The translations under genes were made by a program, and so were the position numbers. From NCBI GenBank assembly GCA_004295015.1, contig SHNE01000034.1:24691-88690 (forward strand): a stretch of DNA of 64,000 bases, written 5' to 3'. Positions 9,119 through 17,683 of this stretch are shown in pieces (the first letter of the stretch is position 1; every line of letters begins with the position of its first letter). The stretch is from Bacteroidota bacterium (lineage in GTDB: Bacteria > Bacteroidota > Bacteroidia > AKYH767-A > 2013-40CM-41-45). The notes beneath the pieces were generated by a model, which was given only the letters and a program-made list of their open reading frames with translations, had not been told where the DNA came from and made no database searches.

Positions 9119-11224
9119 TTATGCCAAACCGGGTTCGGTACCAGGGGGAGCATGAACAGTAGGGATTTCCGTTTCCGGGCTTTTTGTCTCAGGGCTCACT
9201 TTTTTATCTTCCCCATTGACTATAACCGGCTTCATGAGTACCTCGTGCCTGTCGGCCCACTGTCTCTTTCCAAAAATCTTTTCCAGGTCTTCTTTGAACA
9301 GAACTTCTTTCTCCAACAAATGCTTTGCAAGAATTACAAGCTTGTCCTTGTTTTTCAGTAGCAAGTCTTTCGTACGTGCATAAGCCGAATCGATTAGCTT
9401 TTTAACTTCTTCGTCGATCGTCTGTGCTGTCTTTTCACTATATGGTTTACCAAAGGTATACTCCTGCTGTCCGGATGAGTCATAAAAACTGACGTTTCCG
9501 ATTTTATCATTCAGGCCATAAATGGTTGTCATTGCATATGCCTGCTTGGTGATTTTCTCCAGGTCACTTAATGCACCCGTTGATATTTTTCCAAAAGCTA
9601 TTTCTTCAGCTACACGACCACCAAGGGCTGCACATATTTCATCCATCAGCTGCTCTGTCGTAGTGATGGAACGTTCCTCCGGAAGATACCATGCAGCTCC
9701 AAGTGAATTTCCACGCGGAACAATTGTAACTTTTACCAAAGGATGAGCATGTTCGAGTAGCCAACTTACCGCTGCATGACCTGCTTCGTGATAAGCAATA
9801 ACTTCTTTTTCCTGAGGAGAGATAATTTTATTTTTCTTCTCCAATCCACCAATGATACGATCAATCGCATCAAGAAAATCCTGTTTTTCAATGGAGGTCT
9901 TATTGCGACGGGCTGCTATGAGAGCTGCCTCATTACATACGTTAGCAATATCTGCTCCGGAGAAGCCGGGTGTTTGTCTGGCCAGGAAATCGAGATCTAA
10001 GGTGTCAGAGATTTTTAAAGGCTTTAGGTGAACTTCGAAAATTTCTTTCCTTCCATTTAAGTCAGGTAGCTCAACGTAAATCTGTCGGTCGAATCGTCCG
10101 GGACGAAGTAATGCTCTATCCAGTATATCTGCACGGTTGGTTGCTGCCACGATGATTACCCCGGAATTAGACCCGAATCCATCCATTTCAGTCAATAACT
10201 GATTCAATGTGCTTTCACGTTCATCATTGGCACTAAATGAGGGCGACTTTCCACGGGCGCGGCCTATTGCATCTATCTCATCGATGAATATAATACAAGG
10301 AGCTTTCTCTTTTGCCTGACGGAATAAGTCACGAACCCGTGATGCACCGACTCCAACGAACATTTCGACAAAATCTGAACCTGAGAGAGAGAAGAAAGGA
10401 ACCTGGGCCTCACCGGCCATTGCTTTCGCAAGAAGTGTTTTACCTGTTCCGGGAGGTCCTACAAGCAAGGCTCCACGAGGAATTTTTCCTCCCAGTGATG
10501 TGTACTTCTTAGGATTTTTTAAGAAGTCAACAATTTCCATTACTTCAACTTTGGCTTCTTCAAGCCCTGCAACATCATTAAAGGTCACTTTTACTACAAG
10601 GTCCTTGTCAAAAAGCTGGGCCTTGGACTTGCCAATGTTGAAGATCTGACTACCACCACCTCCGCCACCCATTCGGCGCATGATCAGAATCCATATTATG
10701 GCAAAAAATGCAATCGGGAGAACCCAGTTGAGAACAACATCCCAATAGCTTCTCGTGTCTTGCTTATAATTTAAACCAACTTTTTCTGCCGGTAAAAAAT
10801 CCTTTTGGGCTTCTTCAACTTTTTTGGCGAAGAGTTCAGCCGGACCTGTATTCAGGAAATAATGCGGACCCGGATTTTCAGATTTTCCAAAGCCTTTTGT
10901 GTTGACGGCTTTGTACTTTTCTTCAGACAATTTCTCACGCTTGATATAGATGTGGGCTACGTCATTGGTGACTTCTATTTTGTCTACATCTTTTGGAATC
11001 AACATCGTTCTTTCAAAGACATCGTATGTTGTTTCGTGTTCCGCAGATCCCCAGGAAAACATTTGGGTGACAATGAGTAATACGATGATTATACCGTAGA
11101 TCCAATAGAAGTTGAAGTTGAACTTGGGATTCGTCGGAAATTTTTTCCCGTTCGATCCCTTAGACGGACTTCCCTTTTTCTGGTCTTCCGAATTCTCGTT
11201 ATTGTTTTTTTTCTGGTCGCTCAT
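9119..11224 (-). CDS. ftsH: ATP-dependent zinc metalloprotease FtsH
   Basis: A 701-residue membrane-anchored AAA+ protease that degrades misfolded membrane proteins and regulatory proteins. Two transmembrane segments (about 40-57 and 165-182) flank a periplasmic domain. The AAA module shows Walker A GPPGTGKT at about 256-263, Walker [12 protein letters not shown] and an SRH region [20 protein letters not shown]. The zinc site HEAGH lies around residue 480. The N-terminus has a charged, low-complexity leader of about 35 residues and the C-terminus a Pro/Thr-rich tail, both usual in Bacteroidetes. It lies 87 bases downstream of rsfS. Confidence 0.98.
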   Translation of the reverse strand: MSDQKKNNNENSEDQKKGSPSKGSNGKKFPTNPKFNFNFYWIYGIIIVLLIVTQMFSWGSAEHETTYDVFERTMLIPKDVDKIEVTNDVAHIYIKREKLSEEKYKAVNTKGFGKSENPGPHYFLNTGPAELFAKKVEEAQKDFLPAEKVGLNYKQDTRSYWDVVLNWVLPIAFFAIIWILIMRRMGGGGGGSQIFNIGKSKAQLFDKDLVVKVTFNDVAGLEEAKVEVMEIVDFLKNPKKYTSLGGKIPRGALLVGPPGTGKTLLAKAMAGEAQVPFFSLSGSDFVEMFVGVGASRVRDLFRQAKEKAPCIIFIDEIDAIGRARGKSPSFSANDERESTLNQLLTEMDGFGSNSGVIIVAATNRADILDRALLRPGRFDRQIYVELPDLNGRKEIFEVHLKPLKISDTLDLDFLARQTPGFSGADIANVCNEAALIAARRNKTSIEKQDFLDAIDRIIGGLEKKNKIISPQEKEVIAYHEAGHAAVSWLLEHAHPLVKVTIVPRGNSLGAAWYLPEERSITTTEQLMDEICAALGGRVAEEIAFGKISTGALSDLEKITKQAYAMTTIYGLNDKIGNVSFYDSSGQQEYTFGKPYSEKTAQTIDEEVKKLIDSAYARTKDLLLKNKDKLVILAKHLLEKEVLFKEDLEKIFGKRQWADRHEVLMKPVIVNGEDKKVSPETKSPETEIPTVHAPPGTEPGLA

Positions 11225-11311
11225 GTATAATTTTACTTAGAAAACCTATGTCAAAGTTGATGCCATAAGGCATTTGTCTGACAGGTCGTCATCCTACAAC
11301 AAAGTTACGGA

Positions 11312-11728
11312 TTAATAGTTACTTGCTATTTTTTGAATTTCAGCATCGGCCCAAAGTCGTTCGATGCCATAATATTGGCGTTGTTCCTGCTTGAAAATAT
11401 GGGCAACCACGTTAAAATAGTCCATAAGGATCCACTCGGAATTTGTTTTTCCCTCTATGTGGAGGGGTTCTTCGCCAATCGTTTTGTAGACATATTCCTC
11501 CACTGACTTTGCAATCGCTTCAATATGAGTCTTGGAATCTGCGTGACAAATAATAAAAAAATCTGCAAAAGAATTTTTTATGTTTCTCAAATCGATACAA
11601 ACAATTTCTTTGGCCTTTTTCTCCTGCATTCCTTCGACAATATTGTCGCGGATTATTTCTGATTCATTCAGTTTCTTTACAGACTTTTTGGCTACTTTTC
11701 GGACAGGAGATTTTTTCTTATTGATCAT
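11312..11728 (-). CDS. rsfS: Ribosome silencing factor RsfS
   Basis: A 138-residue protein of the RsfS/Iojap family, which binds ribosomal protein uL14 and blocks subunit joining under starvation. After a Lys-rich leader of about 20 residues the family core is clear: ADFFIICHADSKTHIEAIA and the WILMDYFNVVAHIF strand. The order rsfS-ftsH is conserved in Bacteroidetes. It is divergent from birA; a minus-strand TATTTTTG box (11763-11770) is a good candidate for its -7 element. Confidence 0.95.
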   Translation of the reverse strand: MINKKKSPVRKVAKKSVKKLNESEIIRDNIVEGMQEKKAKEIVCIDLRNIKNSFADFFIICHADSKTHIEAIAKSVEEYVYKTIGEEPLHIEGKTNSEWILMDYFNVVAHIFKQEQRQYYGIERLWADAEIQKIASNY

Positions 11729-11762
11729 TCAGTGATATCGACGGATTTAAATATCTTAGTTG

Positions 11763-11770
11763 CAAAAATA
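11763..11770 (-). promoter_or_regulatory. Candidate -7 box for rsfS-ftsH
   Basis: TATTTTTG on the minus strand fits the Bacteroidetes TAnnTTTG consensus and lies 35 bases before the rsfS ATG. No matching -33 TTG is obvious. Confidence 0.45.
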
Positions 11771-11829
11771 CGCAAAATAATATCGTCTTTTAAAGGTATT
11801 CTTTGCCGTCATCCATTATAAACCCATCT

Positions 11830-12594
11830 ATGCCAAAAGAGTTAACAACCTTATTCACAGGTCAGGAACGCGAAGTCCTCGATGACATAGATTCCACGAA
11901 TACCTACATGGCCGAATTGCTCAAAAAAAGGCGAATTCCTGAAGGCTTTTTAGTATCAGCCCTACAACAATCGGCAGGACGGGGGCAGGCGCACGCAAAA
12001 TGGAAGAGCGAGGCGGGCATGAATTTGCTCTTGAGTTTTGTCTTTTACCCTTCCTTTGTGAGTATTCCTGATTTGTTCATGGTGAATAAGGCCATCTCTT
12101 TGGGAACCTCGGACCTGGTAAAGAAAATGACAGGAGAAAAAGTATCCATTAAATGGCCTAATGATATTTATCACGGAGACAGGAAAATTGCGGGTATTTT
12201 AATGGAAAATAGTCTCAACACTTCTCAAATACAACAATGTATCGTCGGAATCGGATTGAATGTAAATCAGGACGATTTTCCTAAGGAGCTGCCTAACCCA
12301 ACTTCACTTAAACTGATAACTGGAAGAAAAATGGATCGGGATGAAGTGTTGAATGAATTATGCTCATGCCTTGAACATCGTTATCTCCAATTAAAAAGGA
12401 ATGAATATGCTGATCTTGACCGTGAGTTTACAAACAGTCTTTATCGCAAAGACGAGTGGCATTTGTTCATTAGTGAGCGTGTTGAATTCGAAGGAATGAT
12501 AAAGGGAGTTGATAAGCGTGGAAGAATGCTTGTTATGCACCGAAACGAAATAGAAAGGTTTTATGATTTGAAGGAGATAAAATTTATCATGTGA
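11830..12594 (+). CDS. birA: Biotin--[acetyl-CoA-carboxylase] ligase, single-domain
   Basis: An enzyme of 254 residues from the ATG at 11830 (a TTG 27 bases upstream is an alternative). It adenylates biotin and transfers it to the carrier protein of acetyl-CoA carboxylase. Visible motifs are DSTNTYM near residue 20, SAGRGQAHAKW (the biotinyl-AMP loop) near 50, KWPNDIYHGDRKIAGIL near 105 and GIGLNVN near 140. There is no N-terminal helix-turn-helix, so it is a ligase only, not a biotin-operon repressor. It is divergent from rsfS with about 100 bases between starts. Confidence 0.94.
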   Translation: MPKELTTLFTGQEREVLDDIDSTNTYMAELLKKRRIPEGFLVSALQQSAGRGQAHAKWKSEAGMNLLLSFVFYPSFVSIPDLFMVNKAISLGTSDLVKKMTGEKVSIKWPNDIYHGDRKIAGILMENSLNTSQIQQCIVGIGLNVNQDDFPKELPNPTSLKLITGRKMDRDEVLNELCSCLEHRYLQLKRNEYADLDREFTNSLYRKDEWHLFISERVEFEGMIKGVDKRGRMLVMHRNEIERFYDLKEIKFIM

Positions 12595-12797
12595 TCGATT
12601 AGGTATTTGAGCAAATGATCTCTTCAGTCTGCCCGGGAATTTTTATCTGCATTTGAAAGAAGCTGTTCTTAGTAAATGAATGTAATTTTCAATTCACAAA
12701 ATTGTATTTTCATTCTGAATAATTTATTGTCTTAATCAGAATCATTTTGAAATGGAGATCTGTCTGCAAACTATCAATGGTTCATCGTGCAGAGTAT

Positions 12798-13193
12798 TTA
12801 TGGGAGCGACTTCAATTTATTTACTAAAAGATTTAAAAAATTCCCAAGAGGCTTAACTGCCATCATTTTTAACATTGGATTTAAATCGGCGTCAAAGGAT
12901 AATTGGACTTCGCAATCCTTTCCTTTGTCTTCAATGTTGCAGTTTAAAAGGAAGTCAAAAGGGGCTTTCCCATGACGCGCAACCCGAATAAGACTGTTAG
13001 GTATTTTATCTTGAATTTTCATTCCTAAGCTGGCCATGCCTGCAATCGTAAAGCTGCATTCTTCTTCCGTTGATTCCCAATTTGTCACCTGTTCCGGCAT
13101 AAGTTTTTGGAAGTTGTTGAAATTGCTGAGGAATTCGAAAATTTCTTTTGCCGGTTTTTCAATCGTTACTTTCTCACTATCTATTTTAGTCAT
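12798..13193 (-). CDS. SRPBCC/START-like domain protein
   Basis: A 131-residue single-domain protein that looks like the SRPBCC (polyketide cyclase/START-like) superfamily: an opening strand with SEKVTIEKPAKEIFEFLSNF, the LMPEQVTNWESTEEECSF strand pair, and a long C-terminal helix ending NFLNLLVNKLKSLP. Such folds bind hydrophobic ligands in a helix-grip cavity. The stop is well separated from other genes on the 3' side; upstream, pyrE ends 58 bases before its start, so the two may be co-transcribed. Ligand unknown. Confidence 0.8.
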   Translation of the reverse strand: MTKIDSEKVTIEKPAKEIFEFLSNFNNFQKLMPEQVTNWESTEEECSFTIAGMASLGMKIQDKIPNSLIRVARHGKAPFDFLLNCNIEDKGKDCEVQLSFDADLNPMLKMMAVKPLGNFLNLLVNKLKSLP

Positions 13194-13251
13194 TTGATTT
13201 TTTTTCTTGGATTTAATATTGTTTTCCTGACTGAACTATGGTCCCGGAAAT

Positions 13252-13896
13252 TTATTGATTCTGACCCCATGTTTGCGGGGCTTTCCTCCATGCCTCCAGC
13301 GTTTCGAGTTCAGTTTTTTGAATGTAACCTGATTCCAGGGCGCATTTCAATAAATCATCATAATTGCAAAGCGAAACCAGTTTGCAATTTGATTCATTAA
13401 AATTATTTTCTGCCTGAACGAAGCCATAATTGAAAACGCTGATCAGACCCATAACAGTACAACCTGCATCTCTCAAGGCTTCAACCGCTTTGAGGGATGA
13501 CTTGCCAGTTGACACCAGGTCTTCAATTACTACGATTTTTTGTCCGGGTTTAATTTCTCCTTCTATTAAATTTTCACGACCATGATCCTTGGGACTTGAT
13601 CTGACATAAACAAAAGGCAAATTCAAGTTTTCTGCTACCAGAGCCCCTTGGGGAATAGCCGCGGTTGCGACACCGGCAATTGCCTCAACACCGGGAAAAT
13701 TATTTCGAATGGATTCAGACAAGGCATCACGAATGAAAGTGCGAATCTGAGGGTATGAGAGAGAGATTCTGTTGTCACAATAGATGGGTGACTTCCATCC
13801 GGAGGCCCAGGTGAATGGGTTTGCCGGCTGCAATTTTATTGCTTTAATTTCTAAAAGAAATTCTGCAATTTGCAAAGCTGTACTTGTTTTTACCAT
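13252..13896 (-). CDS. pyrE: Orotate phosphoribosyltransferase
   Basis: A 214-residue enzyme that joins orotate to PRPP to make orotidine 5'-phosphate in pyrimidine synthesis. The PRPP-binding signature IVVIEDLVSTGKSSLKAVEAL lies near residue 120, and FVYVRSSPKDHGRENLIEG contains the flexible catalytic loop. GVATAAIPQGALVA is the N-terminal orotate-side loop. The length is typical. The start is the ATG at 13896, only 8 bases downstream of a TAGGTTTG promoter-like box, which suggests a very short or absent leader. Confidence 0.97.
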   Translation of the reverse strand: MVKTSTALQIAEFLLEIKAIKLQPANPFTWASGWKSPIYCDNRISLSYPQIRTFIRDALSESIRNNFPGVEAIAGVATAAIPQGALVAENLNLPFVYVRSSPKDHGRENLIEGEIKPGQKIVVIEDLVSTGKSSLKAVEALRDAGCTVMGLISVFNYGFVQAENNFNESNCKLVSLCNYDDLLKCALESGYIQKTELETLEAWRKAPQTWGQNQ

Positions 13897-13903
13897 AACA
13901 TTG

Positions 13904-13911
13904 CAAACCTA
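13904..13911 (-). promoter_or_regulatory. Candidate -7 box for pyrE
   Basis: TAGGTTTG on the minus strand fits TAnnTTTG. Only 7 bases separate it from the pyrE ATG, so a transcript starting at the usual distance would begin at or next to the start codon. Confidence 0.45.
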
Positions 13912-13972
13912 CGGCATTTTTTTGGGCCTACAGCCGGGAAATTTATCAGGATCAAAAATCGGAACAGAATTT

Positions 13973-14632
13973 ATGGAGAAAACAAAGTATTCTGCTTATA
14001 TCAATGACAAATTGATTTGTTTTACGGATGTTTATTCTTCACAAAGCGAACTGGATATTCCCGGCGTGCGTTTATTTTCTGATGCCACTCACTCTTTGGA
14101 TGAAGTAATCAGGAAGTTGTCGAAACGTGAAGATTGGACGGGGGTGATCTATATCAGCGCTTCTCCAAAAAGAGCATGGGATGAATTTGTTTCGAGATAT
14201 ACACTGCAGGAAGCAGCCGGAGGACTGGTAAAGAATGAGATGGGAGAATATTTGATAATTTACAGGAAAGGTCGATGGGACCTGCCAAAAGGTAAAATAG
14301 ATTATGATGAGAATCCTGCGGACGCTGCACTTAGAGAAGTTAAAGAAGAGTGTGGTGTAGAAAACCTTGAGCTGGGTTCCCTGATTTTAACTTCTTTCCA
14401 TACTTACACGGAAAAGAATAAGGACATTCTAAAAAAGACTCATTGGTATATGATGAAATCTTCCGGTGAGGATAAACTCATTCCACAGCTGGAGGAAGGT
14501 ATTGAAAAAGTTGAATGGATGAGTGAATTACGTATTAAGTCGGAAGTATATTCAAATACTTTTGGCTCCATTAAAAACCTCTTGAGCTATTATTTTGATA
14601 GGCAGGATTTATTTGAATCCAACAAAGCCTGA
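13973..14632 (+). CDS. Nudix hydrolase
   Basis: A 219-residue protein counted from the ATG at 13973; the longer upstream frame overlaps pyrE and is discarded. The N-terminal third is an uncharacterised alpha/beta region. The Nudix box is complete: G-K-I-D-Y-D-E near residue 110 through R-E-V-K-E-E-C-G-V, satisfying GX5EX7REUXEEXGU, so a functional Mg-dependent diphosphate hydrolase is expected. The preceding segment WDLPKGK is usual for the family. Substrate is not readable. The 3' end overlaps the convergent secreted-protein gene by 24 bases. Confidence 0.9.
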   Translation: MEKTKYSAYINDKLICFTDVYSSQSELDIPGVRLFSDATHSLDEVIRKLSKREDWTGVIYISASPKRAWDEFVSRYTLQEAAGGLVKNEMGEYLIIYRKGRWDLPKGKIDYDENPADAALREVKEECGVENLELGSLILTSFHTYTEKNKDILKKTHWYMMKSSGEDKLIPQLEEGIEKVEWMSELRIKSEVYSNTFGSIKNLLSYYFDRQDLFESNKA

Positions 14633-15367
14633 TGTGATGAGTGCATTATCACTTGTGTGTACATCCACTTTGTAGTCATTTCTGGCAGGGAATGCCAGCT
14701 CATATATTCCGGACTCTCCATCTTTTACGAATGTGGCTTTTTCTGAACGAATAAACTTTTTATATTGACCTCCCTCACTTTGCCAGATATCTAAAAGTCT
14801 TACCGGTTCATTTTCGTTAAATGGTTGGAGGATTAGTTTTATTTTCCCTCGTGTAGCCTGGAATGAAAATTCAGTATTAAAATTTTCAATGTTGTCTTCA
14901 GAAAAAAACAAATCTACATGATCAGGTAAATTTGGATCTGTATTGTTCACTTCGTGTTTGCTTCCGGCTTCTGACATTTCAACTGAAACGCTGAGGATTT
15001 CTTCTGCAAATATTTTCCCTTCCTGATTTGTGAGCCGAAACCGATAGTCTCCGGCTGATTTCAAACTATAAGGAATGGAAACGATTGATTTTGTCGGGTC
15101 AGTAAAAACTGTACGAAGGTCGGTTTTTTGAAAACTGTGATTTATTAATTTGGCTATTTCAAGTTTTAACTGAGCAGTACCGATGGGGCCCTTTTCAGAA
15201 TGAAATAAAAGTTGAATTGTTTGTCCTTCCGGCGAAAGAATAAGGGACTCAAAAGAATTTACAGCATTGCCTGAAGGATCTACACTGTCACAAAATAACA
15301 AGGATCCCTGAGCTTTGGTAGCATATGCTGTACAAACTAATAAAAGCAGAACCATTAATCTTTTCAT
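14609..15367 (-). CDS. Secreted protein of unknown function
   Basis: A 252-residue protein with a clear signal peptide (residues 1-19, ending ATKAQ). The remainder alternates predicted beta strands and shows no motif I know; it may contain two immunoglobulin-like sandwiches (IPYSLKSAGDYRFRLTNQEGK, then a second copy ending YELAFPARNDYKVDVHT). It starts only 3 bases after the coaD stop, so it belongs to the DUF3822-rsmD-coaD unit, and its end overlaps the Nudix gene by 24 bases in tail-to-tail orientation. It is predicted to act outside the cytoplasm. Confidence 0.75.
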   Translation of the reverse strand: MKRLMVLLLLVCTAYATKAQGSLLFCDSVDPSGNAVNSFESLILSPEGQTIQLLFHSEKGPIGTAQLKLEIAKLINHSFQKTDLRTVFTDPTKSIVSIPYSLKSAGDYRFRLTNQEGKIFAEEILSVSVEMSEAGSKHEVNNTDPNLPDHVDLFFSEDNIENFNTEFSFQATRGKIKLILQPFNENEPVRLLDIWQSEGGQYKKFIRSEKATFVKDGESGIYELAFPARNDYKVDVHTSDNALITSGFVGFK

Positions 15368-15370
15368 GGA

Positions 15371-15838
15371 CTAAATTTTTACTGCATCCGGAACAAATTT
15401 GTTGACATTCCCCTGATATAGCAGAATGTCTCTTACGATTGTGGAGGAGATATGTGAAAGAGCCGGGTCTGATACAACGAATATTGTTTCAATTTCCGGG
15501 GCCAGATCCCTGTTCATTTGTGCGATGGCTCTTTCGAATTCAAAATCTGCAGAGGTTCGTAAGCCACGTAGAATGTATTTTGCTCCAACCTCATTACAGA
15601 AATTTACGGTAAGCCCACTGTAACGGTTTACTTTTATTTTAGTCTCACCCTGAAAAGTTTGCTGAATAAAATGTTCCCGTCTGTCTTGAGAGAAGAAGTA
15701 ATTTTTATTGCTATTATATCCTATGCCGACAATAATTTCGTCAAACAGAGGAAGGCAACGTTTGATGATACTTTCATGACCACGTGTAATGGGGTCAAAA
15801 GAGCCGGGGAAGACCGCTATTTTTTTTTCGGAAGACAT
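15371..15838 (-). CDS. coaD: Phosphopantetheine adenylyltransferase
   Basis: A 155-residue nucleotidyltransferase catalysing the fourth step of coenzyme A synthesis. The family start FPGSFDPITRGHESII with the TxGH motif is at residues about 9-24, RGLRTSADFEFE near 90 and the C-terminal SSTIVRDI signature near 130. Length is normal (about 160). It lies downstream of rsmD with a 108-base gap and directly upstream of a secreted-protein gene. A minus-strand TACATTTG box at 15855-15862 may give it an independent promoter. Confidence 0.97.
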   Translation of the reverse strand: MSSEKKIAVFPGSFDPITRGHESIIKRCLPLFDEIIVGIGYNSNKNYFFSQDRREHFIQQTFQGETKIKVNRYSGLTVNFCNEVGAKYILRGLRTSADFEFERAIAQMNRDLAPEIETIFVVSDPALSHISSTIVRDILLYQGNVNKFVPDAVKI

Positions 15839-15854
15839 ATACTTGAATTATAAA

Positions 15855-15862
15855 CAAATGTA
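15855..15862 (-). promoter_or_regulatory. Candidate -7 box for coaD
   Basis: TACATTTG on the minus strand matches TAnnTTTG and lies 16 bases before the coaD ATG. The -33 box is not clear. Confidence 0.4.
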
Positions 15863-15946
15863 AAAAGTTCCGGGGATTATTGGTGTTTCTTTTGACCTTA
15901 AGTATTTGTTTTTTTAGGGCTTTGTCAGGAAAAAATGCTTTCCTCC

Positions 15947-16489
15947 TTAGAGGGAGGAGTTTTTGTAGATTGAGAATGCACAATTTCCATATTCCCTCAC
16001 TTCAGCCGGTTCAAAATCTGTTTTTAGTTTTCGTTTATTCATATGTTCAACGATCAACCAGCCATTTTCTTTTAGCATTTGTTTCTGAAGTATCAGGTTG
16101 GTGAGTTCATCGGTATCCATCAGTTCGAAGGGAGGGTCTGCGAAAATAATGTCATATTGAGCTTCATGTTGCCTGATAAATTTTGTTACGTCGGCCTTCA
16201 CTGTTTTAATTCCCAAAGCACCTATTTTACCTGCGAATTCCGAAACAAATTTTACACATCCCGGATGCTTATCGACACAGGTTATGTCATTGGTTCCTCT
16301 GGAAGCAAATTCGAAACTGATATTTCCGGTTCCGCAGAATAAATCTAAAACTTTCAGGTTTTCAAAATCAAAATGATTGTTGAGTATATTGAACAAACCC
16401 GATTTTGCATAGTCCGTTGTAGGTCTCACCGGCAAGGAAGTTGGTGCCAGAATGCTGCGACCGCCAAATTTACCAGCTATAATTCGCAC
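15947..16489 (-). CDS. rsmD: 16S rRNA (guanine966-N2)-methyltransferase
   Basis: A 180-residue SAM-dependent methyltransferase of the RsmD family. RIIAGKFGGRSI is the characteristic N-terminus, RPTTDYAKSGLFNIL the RNA/SAM region, LDLFCGTGNISFE motif I near residue 48, and FADPPFEL the catalytic (D/N)PP(F/Y) motif near 117. It modifies the 30S subunit at position 966. The start overlaps the end of the DUF3822 gene by 13 bases, implying coupled translation. The DUF3822-rsmD-coaD order is conserved in Bacteroidetes. Confidence 0.95.
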   Translation of the reverse strand: MRIIAGKFGGRSILAPTSLPVRPTTDYAKSGLFNILNNHFDFENLKVLDLFCGTGNISFEFASRGTNDITCVDKHPGCVKFVSEFAGKIGALGIKTVKADVTKFIRQHEAQYDIIFADPPFELMDTDELTNLILQKQMLKENGWLIVEHMNKRKLKTDFEPAEVREYGNCAFSIYKNSSL

Positions 16490-17466
16490 AAGGCCAGAGT
16501 GAAAAGTGAAAAATGCTGATGTGCCGGAAGCTGTTCTATGCGATAGCTATAGTTCAGATTTCCCGGACGCTGGCTTAATTGCAGGTTGCGGAAATATTGA
16601 TAAAGCAATTTGTATTTCGCGGATTCTTTTTCAAATTCACCGCTAAGCCAAACCTGAATTGAGTCCGGATCCAGTTCAAGTTGATCGCAGACCATTAATG
16701 AAAAATACAGAAGATCATCTGCTGTTGGGCTGGCGTATGAATTCATAAGCAAGAGCTTTTTTCCTTCAAGCACTATAATATCCACACTTGCCTTTCGAAC
16801 ATGAAGGAACAGTTCCCTTTCTTTTTTGCCCCGTGATTGAAGGTGTGCTGCTTCAAGCAATGTGCTTGTTGCATGAATTAATTCAGGTTCTTCAAACAAG
16901 TGGAAAAGTTCGTGGTACAATTCTTCGCTGATTCCAAAAAGAGTTTTTAGCTGGAATGGATTTACCTGCCGTGAAAAAACCCTTTGCGTATTTTCTTTAT
17001 CTTCAAAATGGAAGTCAATAAACTTTTTGTCATCGCCCGCTTTGTAAATTGCTTCCGGAACCAAGGTGTATGGAGATGAAAATATTCCAACTATCGCTTT
17101 AGTAAATTCGAAATGACGAAGAAGGTAACTGTTTCTGGAAAGTTGTTCCAGGGCTTCAGTCCAGTTGATTGCTTTGTTGCCGCTTTCTGATTGAAAAATT
17201 TCAAGAGCCAGAATACGGTTGCTTTTCTTTTCCTTAAGTGCCAGTTGAATACTGTCAGCATCAAGAACTACCAGCAGCTCACAGGCAAGAGCAGTTCGGG
17301 TTTCCAGGGATTCATCAACAAGGAGCAAACCGGCCTCGCCTGACTTGCTTCCGTGCAGAAAGATGTTTTCACTTGGGTTTTGTATGTCTTGACGCATGAT
17401 TGACAAAGCTACAAATATCATCTGTAAAGTATGGTGTCTATGAGGATTTTTGCTTTCACCGGACAA
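16477..17466 (-). CDS. DUF3822 family protein
   Basis: A protein of up to 329 residues; internal ATGs at about residues 16 and 24 are alternative starts. It matches DUF3822, a Bacteroidetes family found next to rsmD. The fold is thought to resemble the actin-like ATPase of PilM-type proteins; visible features are LLVDESLETRTALACELL near 50, VVGIF/VPEAIY near 115 and VDIIVLEGKKLLLMNSY near 230. Its function is unknown. It overlaps rsmD by 13 bases and is probably the first gene of the unit. Confidence 0.85.
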   Translation of the reverse strand: MSGESKNPHRHHTLQMIFVALSIMRQDIQNPSENIFLHGSKSGEAGLLLVDESLETRTALACELLVVLDADSIQLALKEKKSNRILALEIFQSESGNKAINWTEALEQLSRNSYLLRHFEFTKAIVGIFSSPYTLVPEAIYKAGDDKKFIDFHFEDKENTQRVFSRQVNPFQLKTLFGISEELYHELFHLFEEPELIHATSTLLEAAHLQSRGKKERELFLHVRKASVDIIVLEGKKLLLMNSYASPTADDLLYFSLMVCDQLELDPDSIQVWLSGEFEKESAKYKLLYQYFRNLQLSQRPGNLNYSYRIEQLPAHQHFSLFTLALCEL

Positions 17467-17543
17467 TTTGCTTGAACCTGAGTTTCATGCAATTAGTTGT
17501 TTTTCTCTTCGAATGGAAATAAAGCATATCCGGGATTTTTTTT

Positions 17544-17551
17544 TATTTTTG
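17544..17551 (+). promoter_or_regulatory. Candidate -7 box of tRNA-Val
   Basis: TATTTTTG, matching TAnnTTTG, ends 14 bases before the first tRNA base. The upstream region has no convincing -33 TTG. Confidence 0.45.
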
Positions 17552-17565
17552 CGCCTTCATAAAAT

Positions 17566-17640
17566 GGACGCTTAGCTCAGTTGGTTTAGAGCATTACCTT
17601 GACAGGGTAGGGGTCACAGGTTCGAATCCTGTAGCGTTCA
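17566..17640 (+). tRNA. tRNA-Val (GAC)
   Basis: A complete cloverleaf of 75 bases. Acceptor GGACGCT pairs with AGCGTTC (one G-U), D-arm GCTC/GAGC, anticodon stem TTACC/GGTAG with loop TTGACAG giving anticodon GAC, and T-arm ACAGG-TTCGAAT-CCTGT. The discriminator is A and CCA is not encoded. The anticodon reads GUC and GUU valine codons. Confidence 0.95.
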
Positions 17641-17683
17641 CAGATTCCCTTCTGTTTTTTCGTCACCTATCTTATAGCATTGT

